From Silene conica (lineage: Eukaryota > Streptophyta > Magnoliopsida > Caryophyllales > Caryophyllaceae), in contig CM055313.2 of the NCBI GenBank assembly GCA_029255685.2, forward strand, positions 40,132,079 to 40,196,078: a DNA stretch of 64,000 bases. Direction: 5' to 3'. The notes beneath the pieces were generated by a model. The model ran no database searches. It was given only the letters and a program-made list of their open reading frames with translations, and was not told the origin of the DNA. Both the position numbers and the translations under genes were made by a program. Positions 1 through 10,643 of this stretch are shown piece by piece. Each line of letters begins with the position of its first letter. Within the stretch, counting starts at the first letter, position 1.

Positions 1-590
1 TTGATGCGTATAAAGGTATGCCTTAAGTTGGCCTCTGAGCTTAATACGTGAGCTTGTTGTCATATATGGGGATATGCCTTAAGTTGGCCTCTGAGCCCTA
101 TATGTGTATGGTTGTCGTGTCTGGGGTATGCCTTAAGCTGGCCTCTGAGCCAAGACATGTTTGATTGTGATCGCGTTGGAACATGCCTTAAGTTGGCCTC
201 TGAGTCTGACGAGTAGAGCAGCTGCACAACGGGGTAGCTAAGGTACTGACACCTTGCCCGGAGTGCAGATGTTGATGCTAGGACATGCCTTAAGCTGGCC
301 TCTGAGTCTAATGTCTTGTGATGCAGTGAAGGAACATGCCTTGAGTTGGCCTCTGAGTCCTTTACCTTTCGATGTTATTCCATGCGTTGTGATGTCGCCT
401 CTGAGTCTAGTGTCTTGTTGATTGGCAGGTCTATGCCTTAAGTTGGCCTCTGAGTCCTTGCTTTTGATTTTGGTATTCAGGTTATGTTTTAAGTTGACCG
501 CTGAACCTTTATACTTGCTGAATGATTGGTATTCAGGTTATGTCTTAAGTTGACCGCTGAACCTTATACTTGTTGAGTTTTATCTGCTTG
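1..590 (+). repeat. Tandem ~60-bp array of stem-loops in the LTR of A
   Basis: About eight to ten units share the core ATGCCTTAAGTTGGCCTC followed by TGAG. The bases on either side differ between units but pair with each other. Examples: CGTATAAAG (7-15) with CTTAATACG (40-48), and GTGAAGGA (326-333) with TCCTTTAC (358-365). Units near 390 and 480-570 are decayed. The last two units carry a variant core (TTAAGTTGACCGCTGAACC). See the first finding. Confidence 0.8.
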
Positions 591-1288
591 CCTAGAGTTG
601 GTACAGTGTCAGATATAGATGATGATTTTGATGAGTATGTTACTTTGACTTTGATATCGTTCATTCAAGGCATTGGGTGACTCTTTAGTCAGTTTCGTAG
701 ATAGTTTGGACTGAAAGACCCCCCGACCGGGTAACCGGTAGGGAAACCAGCTCTTCTTCCTAATAGTTTCTGAAGCTGGTTGAGAGCCTTGCGTTAGTAA
801 TTGCTTGATGATATGGGTTTCAGTCATTGAGACATTGTATGCTTCACATGTTTATATATGTTGGAGTATTCTGTTTGTATTTCTATGTTACGTGTCGTTA
901 CAAAAGGTGGCTAGGAGACCTCTAGTCACTCCCCACTGATTTTGGCGTAAATGTTTACATGTATGTAGGTACATGCAGGTTGACAGGGGTTGCTGAGAGC
1001 TAGTGAGTGATGATCCGCTTGTCATCTTATGACTTACACATTACGATAGCTAGACTCTAGTTTTGATACAGTTGTTTCTTTTGAGTGCCTGTAGGGATGT
1101 TCCATCCCAGGCTGTTGTATATATTTTGCTTCAGTACTTAGAACTGTTATACTTATCTATTTCTGTTTATATCAGTTTCAGTTTTCAGTTTTAATTCACC
1201 TCGCATGTTATGCTAAAAAGTTTTAAATTCCGCTGCATTTTTAGTATTTTGTATGATTTTATTTTCAACTTTCGCGAGGGGTTTTACA
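1..1288 (+). repeat. 5' LTR of element A, 3' part only
   Basis: The segment ends in GGGGTTTTACA, two bases before the primer binding site. Positions 600-1288 are the inverted counterpart of 1960-2700 and 28495-29100, including the shared block around ACCCCCCGACCGGGTAACCGG (written in two parts: 718-737). The LTR start is outside the window; the complete LTR of A' suggests a full length near 2.9 kb. Confidence 0.88.
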
Positions 1289-1290
1289 GT

Positions 1291-1302
1291 TGGTATCAGA
1301 GC
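1291..1302 (+). other. Primer binding site, tRNA-iMet, element A
   Basis: TGGTATCAGAGC, two bases after the LTR end, is complementary to the 3' end of plant initiator tRNA-Met and would prime minus-strand cDNA synthesis. Confidence 0.93.
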
Positions 1303-1454
1303 AATGTTGCTCCAGACACACTCATGTGACCCCAACCTTAACTTGACCATATAAACAAATAATGAATGAGAGATGGGGTAGATCTAAGGATTTATATTGT
1401 AGTCTATTTGTGATTGCTAATTGCTAAGTTAACACTTGCTTTTCTTTTTGAAGG

Positions 1455-1959
1455 ATGGTGAGAACCACAGCTTCTGCGAACACTATAATGCAAGCACTTC
1501 ATCAGTTGCTTGAGAACCAGAGACAGCAGGCAGAGACTGTTCCACCTCCTCCACCGCCAGGCAATGAGGCCAATCGGCCTTGTAGCTTCTCTTGGATAGC
1601 ATCACAGATGTCCAGGAGCCACGTGAAGACTTATGGAGGCGAGGTTGATCTGGTAGCTCTTACTGAGTGGTTCCGTGAGATGGAAAAGAGCTTCACCATG
1701 TACTCGGTTGGCAGAGAGGATAGAGTGCGGCTAGCCACTCAGATTTTGACCTTAGAGGCCGATAGATGGTGGGCATTGACCGGACCGACTTTCATTCTTC
1801 ATCCTTTTTTTGATTGGGAGGCTTTTAAGGATAAGCTCGAGACGAGATTTTATCCTAAGGAGCTTAGATCGTAGAGGGTTAAGGAGTTCATGGCCTTGAA
1901 GCAGGGAAAGATGTCCGTTCAGGAGTACACCGACAAATTTAACCAGCTTGCACATTTCG
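1455..1959 (+). pseudogene. Tekay-like gag, 5' fragment
   Basis: Begins MVRTTASANTIMQALHQ and is nearly the same protein as the gag of A' (26961-28328, minus strand). The N-terminal coiled leader with a proline run (VPPPPPPGN) is followed by the start of the Retrotrans_gag capsid domain (WWALTGPTF, YPKELRS). A TAG stop at 1872-1874 replaces a CAG codon present in A' (SQRLKEF). The frame continues to 1959, where the A' LTR begins. The fragment cannot give a complete capsid protein. Confidence 0.88.
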
Positions 1960-2792
1960 TGTAAAACCCCTCGCGAAAGCGGAAATATAAAACATACAAA
2001 GTACTAAAAATGCAGCGGAATTAAAACTTTTTAAACATAAATAACATGCGAGGTGAATTAAAACTGAAACTGGAAACTGATATAAACAAAATAGATAAGT
2101 ATAACAGTTCTAAGTACGGAAACCAAATATATACAAAGCCTGGGATGGAACATCCCTACAGGCACCAAAAGATAAACAGTATCAAACTAGAGTCTAGCTA
2201 CTCGAAAGGTGTAAGTCATATGATGACAAGTGGATCATCACTCGCTAGCTCTCATCAGACCCCGGCCAACCTGCATGTACCTACATAAATGAAAACATGT
2301 ACGCCACAATCAGTGGGGAGTGACTAAAGTTCTCCTAGCCACCTTTTTACACGACACGTAGCACAGAATACAAACAGAACCCTCCAACATATATAGACAT
2401 GTGAAGTATATCAATATTTCAATAACTGATCTCATACTATCATGCAATCACTAATGCACGACTCGCAACCAAGTTCGGAAACCATTTGGAAGGAGAGCCG
2501 GTTTCCCTACCGGTTACCCGGTCGGGGGGTCTTTCAGTCCAAACTATTTACGAAACTGACCAAAAAATCACCCAATGCCTTGGGTGAACAGACTACGACC
2601 AAAGTAACACAATCAATAACTTCATCATGCATATCGGACACTGTACCAATCTCAAGGCAAGCAGATATAAAACATCAAGTAAATAGGTTCAGCGGTCAAC
2701 TTAAGACATAACCTAAATACTAACACACTTTCACAATCAAGGACTCAGAGGCCAACTTAAGGCATAGACCAAGATATCACTAAACACAAGAA

Positions 2793-3246
2793 TTGGGTCC
2801 TGAGGTGAACTTAACACATATCCCACTACCAAAACAATGTCGGGTCCAGAGATGAACTTAACACATATCCCAACATACAATTCAAGTAAAGGGTCCAGAG
2901 GTGAACTTAACACATATCCCTAAACATCCACAAGCAAAGGGTCCAGAGGTGTACTTAACACATATCCCAATGCCACAAAGAAGTATTGGGTCTAGAGGTG
3001 AACTTAACACATATCCCAATACACAGCTATCGCACACCGGGTCCAGAGGTGAACTTAACACATATCCCGTGTTCGACAACCGATCACGTGTCAGGTCCAG
3101 AGGTGAACTTAACACATATCCTGACACGCCACAAGCAAAACACGTAATGGGTCCAGAGGTGAACTTAACACATATCCCATCACGCGACATGCAACTTACG
3201 TGCTAAGCTCAGAGGCCAGCTTAAGGCATACCTTAACACGCATCAA
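2793..3246 (-). repeat. Array of ~9 stem-loops with covarying stems, LTR of A'
   Basis: Units share a 24-nt loop with the core AGAGGTGAACTTAACACATA. Each loop is flanked by arms that pair: ATGTCGGG/CCCAACAT (2837-2876), GTATTGGG/CCCAATAC (2983-3022), CACACCGGG/CCCGTGT (3033-3072), CGTGTCAGG/CCTGACACG (3087-3128), CGTAATGGG/CCCATCACG (3143-3184) and CGTGCTAAG/CTTAACACG (3199-3240). The outermost units (2735-2765 and 3207-3232) keep the older core GAGGCCAACTTAAGGCAT seen in element A. Open frames across this array are artefacts of the repeat. Confidence 0.85.
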
Positions 3247-3516
3247 CCAATAACATCCAAAGATAGAAACTAACCTATAGTTCTAACTTCTTAAACCACT
3301 AAACAACACTTAATTGATCCCGGGAACTAAGATGAGGGAGAGACGGTTTCCCTTTCGGTTACGCAACCGGGGGGTCTCTATCCTCTCTCCATTCGCGAAC
3401 CCAATATAGCGTCGCCCATCCTCCGGGGACCTCAAATACACATATAAGGTACACAGAACGAATCTCAAACAAAACCGAATAATTGTTTGAAAGTTAAAAG
3501 CAAAACCATGAGAACA

Positions 3517-3907
3517 GGGAATCTCAGCCGGTCCCAGACCGTCTGCCGGTCCACCGGCTGGGAGTCCCTTCCCATGCCCAAGCACCGTCTGAAAATCAAT
3601 GAGAAGAGGCTCTCAGCCGGTGGACCGTCCGCCGGCCAGCCGGTTGGGAGTCCCTTCCCATAAGCCAAAGTTCAAAACTGAACACTAGGAGCGACCCTCA
3701 GCCGGTTGGCCGGCTGCCTGCCTGCCGGCTGGGAGTCATTCCCCAAACCTTTGCAAAATTTGAAAAACGCACAGGAAGGATCCTGAGCCGGTCGACCGAT
3801 GGCCGACTGACCGGCTCAGAAACCTTTCTCACATTTCAGAACATTCAAATGAAGACACCCCGACTCTGAGCCGGCCGACCGGCTGCCGGTCAGCCTACCG
3901 GCTCAGA
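3517..3907 (-). repeat. Five GC-rich stem-loop units, LTR of A'
   Basis: Five 37-43 nt units start CTCAGCCGG or CTGAGCCGG and end CCGGCTGGGAG or CCGGCTCAG: about 3522-3563, 3611-3649, 3696-3735, 3785-3822 and 3865-3906. The outer arms pair with each other. The inner part is built from further CCGG/GGCCGG/GGTCGACC pieces in a different order in each unit. Units 1-3 are followed by GGGAGTC and then a CCC-rich stretch. Confidence 0.75.
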
Positions 3908-4010
3908 GTTCGCTGTACGCAAAATCTCGTTTTCTCCAATATACCAAAAACTCTTCAAATCGATCCAAGACTTCTAAATCGTAACAACAAATGTTTACCC
4001 AGTATGTATA

Positions 4011-4295
4011 TGTTGGGAAATGTGTCCTCAACAATAGTGCGATCACATAATTAAATCTCATGACGAGAATGCGCAAGGGATGATACGATTTATATTAGTC
4101 AACTGACCAACATTAATCGGTAATGATTGGCTAGCTAGAGTTTGACATTACTGTCGTATGACGGTGGTGGTCAGTTGATCCCTTTAGGTCACACCTATAG
4201 GATAATTCCCTTAATTGATAAAGTGATCAAATGTATATTGATACGATTTGATCATATTCCTTAAACTCGTATACCGAGAAATCAGAGGTTAAATC
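4011..4295 (+). mobile_element. Solo LTR D (copia), left part
   Basis: Begins TGTTGGGAAATGTGTCCTC, close to the sense LTR start of element C (TGTTGGAGGAAGTGTCC). It is preceded by GTATA (4006-4010). The right part is 22031-22995, ending CCTAACA and followed by GTATA (22996-23000). Together they form a 1250-bp LTR with no internal domain, so D is a solo LTR left by LTR-LTR recombination. It is split by element B. Confidence 0.88.
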
Positions 4296-5285
4296 TGTTG
4301 GGGCTGGTGTCCTTGACAATTAAGTACAATGACTTATTAAATCTCTTTAAGGATCACAAGGGCATACTTCAGTATTATTACCAGTTGATCCACATTTATC
4401 AATAACGGTTGGCTTGCTAGATAAGTTTGACGTTATTGTCATACGGATGGCGGTGATCAATTGGTCCCTATACGTCACATCTATAGGACACATTTGAGAG
4501 ATGTGAAGGTATGAAAATACAATCACATTTATGCCGGATACGACTAAACAGTTAGTCAGAGGTATTGACTATTAAATTAGTCAATAAGATGTTGAGATTA
4601 TTATTTAATACGGATTAAATAATTTTAGCTAATACGGATTACATGTTTAATTCGTAAATTAAATATAAGCAGTTATATTTAATTAAATATTAATTTCGCG
4701 TATTAATATAAACAGTTATATTAATTTGGGTAATTATACAATATCGTAATTTTATCAGACCATTATTAATACATCGACTGCATTAATATCTGATAACACG
4801 TATGCGATTTATAATAAAAATCCCGCAAATAATATTTAGCAAAACGGGTCGAATCATGCAAAGGAATAAGGTAAGAGTGGAGAAAGCCCACTCTTACCCT
4901 AATTCGGCCGACCCACCCTAAGTGCTACATAAGGAGAGTCCTTCTCCTTATGTCAGTAACAGTTGAATCATAATTCTCACAATTAGGGTTTTGAGAGCAT
5001 TCTTCCCCCAAAACCCAGATCTCACATATAAAACCTCAATAACTCTCCCCATATTGCAAGGCAATTGGAGAGCCTTTCTAGCACGCGCGGCATCGTCTCA
5101 AACAAAGTCTTGGGTTCAAGTTATAGGAGGGAATTTACTTTAATTCCTGTTCTTAGGCCTATTCAAGCAAGGACCCTAGGTTGTATTCTTTTTCATGTTT
5201 TTATTTATCTTATGACTATAATCACAACTGTAATTTTCATTATAATCCTGCAAGTTTAGGGCGAATACATGCTATATTCCCCACA
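4296..5285 (+). repeat. 5' LTR of B
   Basis: TGTTGGGGCTGG...CTATATTCCCCACA, 990 bp. It contains a perfect hairpin CATAAGGAGAGTCCTTCTCC followed by TTATG (4928-4952), just downstream of the likely promoter region, and a polyadenylation-type AT-rich U3/R. Confidence 0.92.
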
Positions 5286-5287
5286 AG

Positions 5288-5299
5288 TGGTATCAGAGC
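5288..5299 (+). other. Primer binding site, tRNA-iMet, element B
   Basis: TGGTATCAGAGC, two bases after the LTR end. Confidence 0.95.
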
Positions 5300-6221
5300 C
5301 AGGCCTTGAAATTTTACTTTTGTGTTTTTCATAAAGTTTTAAAAACTGAAAAAAATCGTGTTCTGTCGCTAAGTCGGTCGATCGACCCCCTGTTGCGGTC
5401 GGTTGACCGCCTCCTGCGTATTTTTCTGTTTCGACGGTCTTTCTTTTGTGAGTAATCGATCTTGTTTTTCGATTCCTGTTTACATATTGTTAATTAATCG
5501 ATATTCTTGACAATATGTGAACCCTTGTTGATGTTAATTTTGATTTACTCGATTTAATCAAAGTTTAAAAGGTAAAAACTTGTTTTGATTTCAAAAGTTG
5601 CAGCGTTTTGCGTTTTCTGAAACTCGTTTTTACTGTCAGGTGGTCGGTCGACCTGATTGATAGGTCGGTCGAACGCTTATGCTGTTGCAGAAAATTCCTG
5701 TTTCTCGTCTGGAGGTCGGTCGACCCCGTGTTGAGGTCGGTCGACCTCCCCCCTTGTAACAGACCCGTTTTTTTTTTTTTTTCGAAAATAACCTGTTTTA
5801 TTTTCCCATGGCCTTTAGTAATATACTATATACGGAAATGGTATATTATTAATTTTGTGAAACGGTTCACCCTCGTTTGATACATATTATTTTAAAACGG
5901 TATAAGATAATGGATTATAAATTTATTAAAATTGGGTGATTAAAACGGTATAATCACATAATTTTAATCCCGTAAGGTGGTTTGGTAAAATTTGTTAATC
6001 ATAATAACAGTATTATGTCATGTATAAATTTTTTTTTAGTTGATGCATTTTATTTATCGTCTTGTTGAATGCCTAGTGAATGCTTTCAATAACGTATTTA
6101 ATTTTGCAAACGGTTGTAACTTAGTGTGGCCTTAGTAGATTGTGTTACCGTAATGATGGGACACAGTCTTGCTTGTAATTTTGAGATCTTGAATCTCCGT
6201 TTTGGGTTTTTGCCATGTAAT
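5300..6221 (+). other. Untranslated leader of B, first part
   Basis: AT-rich leader without a credible coding frame. It carries six GGTCGGTCGACC-type palindromes in three pairs (next entry). The leader resumes at 15267 after element C; the GTAAT at 6217-6221 is one copy of the TSD of C. It aligns by eye with the leader of J (61803 downwards). Confidence 0.8.
5373..5746 (+). repeat. Three pairs of GGTCGGTCGACC motifs in the leader of B
   Basis: Copies at 5373-5387 and 5396-5409 (spacer CCCTGTTGC), 5642-5653 and 5663-5674, and 5714-5725 and 5735-5746 (spacer CCGTGTTGA). Copy number and layout (two, then four) match the six CTCGATCGAG motifs in the leader of the related element J. Confidence 0.85.
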
Positions 6222-7517
6222 TGTTGGAAACTAAGTTCCCGATTTTATACTCATATCTAATGTGAGTTTTGTTTCTTTAAGTTTAGTCATAAAAACTTAA
6301 ATAGATCTTATGCATGCATGATGATATCATAAGATGTAATGGTCCTTACATTGGTTTTAGAAGGTTTATACTCAATAATCACCTATTACTTGAGTCTTCA
6401 AGCCACCGAAATTACCCTTAAACGATCTAACAAAAATCGTCTCCTAAAGGTGCGTATCAAGGACCCGATCTCAAACTAATACAAATTTTGTTACTAGAAA
6501 ATTAGTATTAGTATACTAGAATTAATAATAATATTACTCTTAATAATATTATTAATGTGGAAATAATTTCTTACTTAGAAAAACTATTTCTAAGTATTAT
6601 GAGTATGAAGGAGATTGTAGTATGAATGTGTTAGTAGGAAAAATAAGCATCCAACTACCACACAAACTAAGGCATGAATGGTGTGTATATATTGAGCAAT
6701 ATAGGCTTGTTACACAAGCCATATGGCCGGCCAACATGCATGCCCAAGGCCAATGCATGGCCTCTTACACAATGCAAAAGAAACAAAGATGCCTTACATG
6801 TTTCTTACACACTTACACACCTATTCATAGGTTTTGTAAGGCATTGTGTAAAACATACACAATCACTACACACAACCACATACACGGCTGAAATGGGTCT
6901 AATATGGACCCATTTTATCTTTGTCAATTGTGTTAATTTGTAACATGTCACACATGTCCCATAACACATGACCCAATTTGTTAATTGTGCAATTTTAACT
7001 ATTAAAATTCATAATTTACAAATTTATTATATTTAAATAAATACACTAATAATTTCGAAATTATTATTGCACAAAAAATGTAATGTCATAATTTAATTAC
7101 AACTCTTTGTAATTTTATGATCAACCGTGTTCATTCTCAATTTAATCGTTTCCCAAACAAATAAATAAAACCGAGTAATAAAACGATTTTATTACTTTGA
7201 CTTTTATTATTATTATAATCCCATTATAAAAATATTCGTCATATAAAATTATTTCCAAATTTCTAGTTATTAATTAATTCGTATCCAATACAATATTAAT
7301 TAATTATTCCATTGAGACGGAATTCCCTAAAGATATGACCTTAAGGGATCAACTGATCACCACCATCATATGACGATAATGTCAAACTCTAGACAGCCAA
7401 TCATTATCGATAAATGTTGATCAGTCGACTTTGAAAGAGTAACATTCCCAGTTGTGTTTCATTCAAATGAGTTTTAATTACGTCAACACACTATTGTCGA
7501 GGACACTTCCTCCAACA
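6222..7517 (-). repeat. 3' LTR of C (left copy)
   Basis: Plus-strand ends are TGTTGGAAACTAAG and CTTCCTCCAACA; sense start TGTTGGAGGAAG. Small open frames at 6622-6943 occur identically in both LTRs and are not genes. The adjacent ATCTCCCACTTGTCC at 7518 is the reverse complement of the PPT. Confidence 0.93.
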
Positions 7518-10500
7518 ATCTCCCACTTGTCCGAGACAAGTGTGTGTCACCAATTCTCTTGCCCTATTACTATCTCCCACTCAATGCATGACGTCCTCTC
7601 AGGTCGTGCCGGCAATTGATTGAAATCTAGAGTGGTTTATCTCGATCTGGAGTTATAACTACTGACCGGAATTATCTACCATAGATACCTTGCGAGCGTG
7701 GCCACGCATTTCTAGTTATTATTCTCCTCGAGTGGCCTACAGATATTTCTCAACCCTGACAAGGGGTGGACAATTCCTAATCGACTTATTCCTTCCGGCT
7801 AGCCATAGTCCATCCTAACCCAAAATATGTCCTTATAAACCCCAATTACGAAGGTGTTAGGACATAGATCAAAGTTAATCTGAAAACTATGCCACCTCAG
7901 AGAACAGTCATCAGTCCAAGAACTGACTCATGTGAAACACGATAGATGCTCCCGCCACGACCAGGCAGTCTTTTAATAAGAGTACGCCAGAGCTCTATCA
8001 GCGGTCATTAGCCCGACAAATGTTTCTTAACATGTCTATGCCTAGGTGATCGATTAGTCATCTCGTATGACTCTATGGTAATTGAACTCGCCATCAATCG
8101 CATCACACATCCGGTTGCATTGAGATGTCACCTCACTTAAGCAACTAGGGGCGAGGTCATGATAATTCAATTCACTTTAATGGGGTTCAATATGGTCTTA
8201 CCATCCCATTTGAATTTTACTTGACCTTTCGTGAGTTATAAATAACTCAAACAATTAGTGGATTACACCATCCAAGTGGTCAACCTTTGAACACCATTTA
8301 ATTTACAATCAGTTTTAGGGTCTCTCGTTTACATCCCTTAAAGTTGTAATTATCTTCATTTTGAGTAAACCAGGTTTACCACGGTTCGTGCGAGCGTTCA
8401 CTTTGCGGATCATATCCATACATTGTTCTTTCATCTGAAAGAGACAAGTCATTCTCATGACTAGCGAATAAGATTATGTGCATTGTGTAACTCCCAGCCA
8501 CAGCAATGCCTTTACATAATTTGTGAACTTACACATTTTGTAGAATCTTGTGATGACCATGTAGCTAAAATACAAGTCATTGAGATGCATAGTCAATGAA
8601 TGTAAGCCAAAGATTATCACAAATCTTTGCTTGGTTTCTTGGAACTTGAGTCGTTGCAAACCTTTTACCATACGACTAAGTTATCTTCCAAGATCTTGAA
8701 TTTGTCTTTCATCTTCATTGGAGAATACTTTGACAATTGATCAAGGTTTAATCATTGGTTTAACACCTGCTCTACGGGTTGTCCTGTAAGCGGTGCGCAT
8801 CCACCTTACACGATCATACTAATGGCGGAATCATTAGTGATTTAAGCGTGCAAACAATAGTTCTTAAGGTTTGATAAATTTTCATGATCCCATCATGGTT
8901 ATACTATCTTCATCTCCATGAACAACCTTAACACTAACAAGATCTCTTTTATAATCTCAACCAAACATCCCATGTTCAATTAGATTTAATTCATATCAAT
9001 ATGTCATCTAGAACCAAAAACTCGTATACCTTTTATAAGTATCAATGCTTCATTCCAAACGAGCAATGAGTTGTTTTAGATAACGTTTACTCCCACTAAA
9101 CTCTTGTTCTTGCTTGATTCTGAAGATCCCGAAGTCATACCCATGACTCAATAGCTTCAAATCCTGGAGCGAGAACTCCCACTGAACTTTACACTTAACC
9201 GTAAATCATAAAGCTCCCACTCAATTCAATGTTCCCTAACATTTAATGAATTGAAATGGTTGGGACATAACCATATGTGCTAATGGTCACATCCTTTTCA
9301 AATAGTCTTTTGAAAAGCGGTTATTGAGTTTACTGAATTCATTCTCAATGAATTACTTTACTACTTTTAACAAAGTTACCCTTAACTTTGCAGACTGCTG
9401 GCATCCACATGTCAACATATGCTTCTCCCAATAAATCTCATTTATTAGCATGTATATCTTATAATTTTCATGGTTCTTAGAATTTACATTGGCACATTTA
9501 GATCACCATCTAAATCCAAGAACTCTTTCTTGAGCCTTTGCAAAATCTTTTGAATAATTTTCTTCGAGTGTTCTCCCGTAGTTTTTATAAGAGTCTTTTC
9601 TTATGGTATACAATTTCTGTGCGTGGGAACTTTCAGTTCCCCACATTTATCTTATCTTGTACTGTACGAGGACTCTATCATGGATCTTATCCATGTATAG
9701 AATTTTTCCTTACAAACTTCAAGAATTTATCTTTGAAGTATCCTCCAGGGCCGAGGCCGTTGGGATAAAAGGCGTAGATTTTTACCAAACCGTAGATCTT
9801 ATCCACAACCTTTGGGCTTATCTACAACTTTTGGGATGATAAGGCGTAGAATCTTATCCACAGCCTAATCTACCTTTTATAACCATAAGGTGTAGATTTT
9901 CTAAATCGTAGATCCTATCCACAACTTAATCTATCTTCTAAATCTCTTACACAACCAAAACACAATAAATCCTACTATTCACTAATAGATCATATCCATT
10001 GTGTTAATCAAAATCACTTGCTATTTGTGGCATTTTAAATTTCTCCCACTCTATCTTTGTAATAATAATCTCATTTTATTACGAAAGATAGCCACTAAGG
10101 CCACAAGCAATGACTTTGATGTTGGTTTGTGTACCCTTATGATTTATTACAGAAATTATTCGTTTAAAGTTTAGATAGTTTTGGATGGTTGATAACTTTT
10201 CCTCATAATTGAGTTCTAAACTCAATAATTTCGAAATAAGTATCCCATACTTATTCGATTTTTAATGATCATACTTAGATGTATGACAATCAATACTATT
10301 TTATGTTTGTGATTTTCAAGTGTTAAACTAAATAAGAACATAATTGTAAAACCATGACTTGGGTTGAAAACCAAGTCACTACATTATCCAAATACAACCA
10401 ATTGTTTCAAGGATCATCCTTTCCTCGTCCAACAAGGAAATAAAACACGGGTTTCAATTGTTCTTACAATACTTCAAATCAAAGCAAAATAAGTGGAAAA

Positions 10501-10643
10501 ACAAAGCTCCTTGATCATCCCGAGTGGAGCTACTCTTAGTTCCCATTGATCTATCAAGCTTGTTTCTCCTTTCCCTTATCTTTGCTTTCATGCCCTAATT
10601 CAAGTAAGAAGAGCATTCATATCACAATTTGTATCATAATACA
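7518..10643 (-). other. Non-coding 3' region of C
   Basis: No frame of retroviral type. The 7518-7800 end resembles the 3' UTR of B and J (for instance CCTCGAGTGGCC and an interrupted AACCCTGACAAGGGGT block), so the UTR is conserved although pol is gone. The rest is AT-rich. It includes several TCCCACT boxes (9090-9230) and a loose repeat of GTAGATCTTATCCACAACC type at 9767-9935. Confidence 0.7.

Larger units (their letters stand above)
1..1959 (+). mobile_element. Ty3 chromovirus (Tekay-like) element A, truncated both sides
   Basis: Plus-strand Ty3 retrotransposon whose 5' part lies before the window. Visible parts in order are the 3' portion of the 5' LTR, a tRNA-iMet primer binding site, a leader and the first ~168 codons of gag. 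The element stops at 1959, where the reverse-complemented LTR of a second copy of the same family (element A') begins with TGTAAAACCCC, so A' landed inside the A gag. The Tekay/Del assignment rests on gag similarity to A', which carries chromodomain-like pol. The rest of A is not in the window; the far flank of A' was lost by rearrangement. Confidence 0.85.
1960..4010 (-). repeat. 3' LTR of A', sense 3' part
   Basis: Starts (plus strand) TGTAAAACCCC and is the inverted counterpart of the LTR of A. It continues past the array into 3250-4010, sequence not seen in the other partial copies. It ends at the GTATA target duplication of solo LTR D; joining it to 23001-23848 restores one continuous LTR of about 2899 bp. 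Copy 28495-29151 matches it but lacks about 154 bp (2251-2404). Confidence 0.87.

Noticed and set aside
2882..3206. Open frames on both strands encoding repeats such as ELNTYP and YVLSSPLDP
   Set aside because: They are translations of the stem-loop array, stay open because the period is near a multiple of three, and have no start context or protein family.
2793..3246. CRISPR-like array (about 29-bp repeats with about 30-bp unique spacers)
   Set aside because: It lies in a plant LTR, has no cas genes or leader, and the spacers pair with each other as stems; the repeat occurs in two copies of the same LTR family.
4296..5285. Small frames near the LTR ends of B (5065-5259, 21730-21999)
   Set aside because: They lie in the U5 part of the LTR, are present in both LTRs, and have no family match.
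6622..6943. Two overlapping 89-residue frames (again at 14367-14715)
   Set aside because: They are inside both LTRs of C and overlap each other in different frames; they are chance frames.
7518..10643. Highly decayed pol in the 3' region of C
   Set aside because: I looked for YVDD, DTGCGSH, TESEYYA and LWHCRMGH-like translations in the minus frames and found none, so it is described as non-coding.
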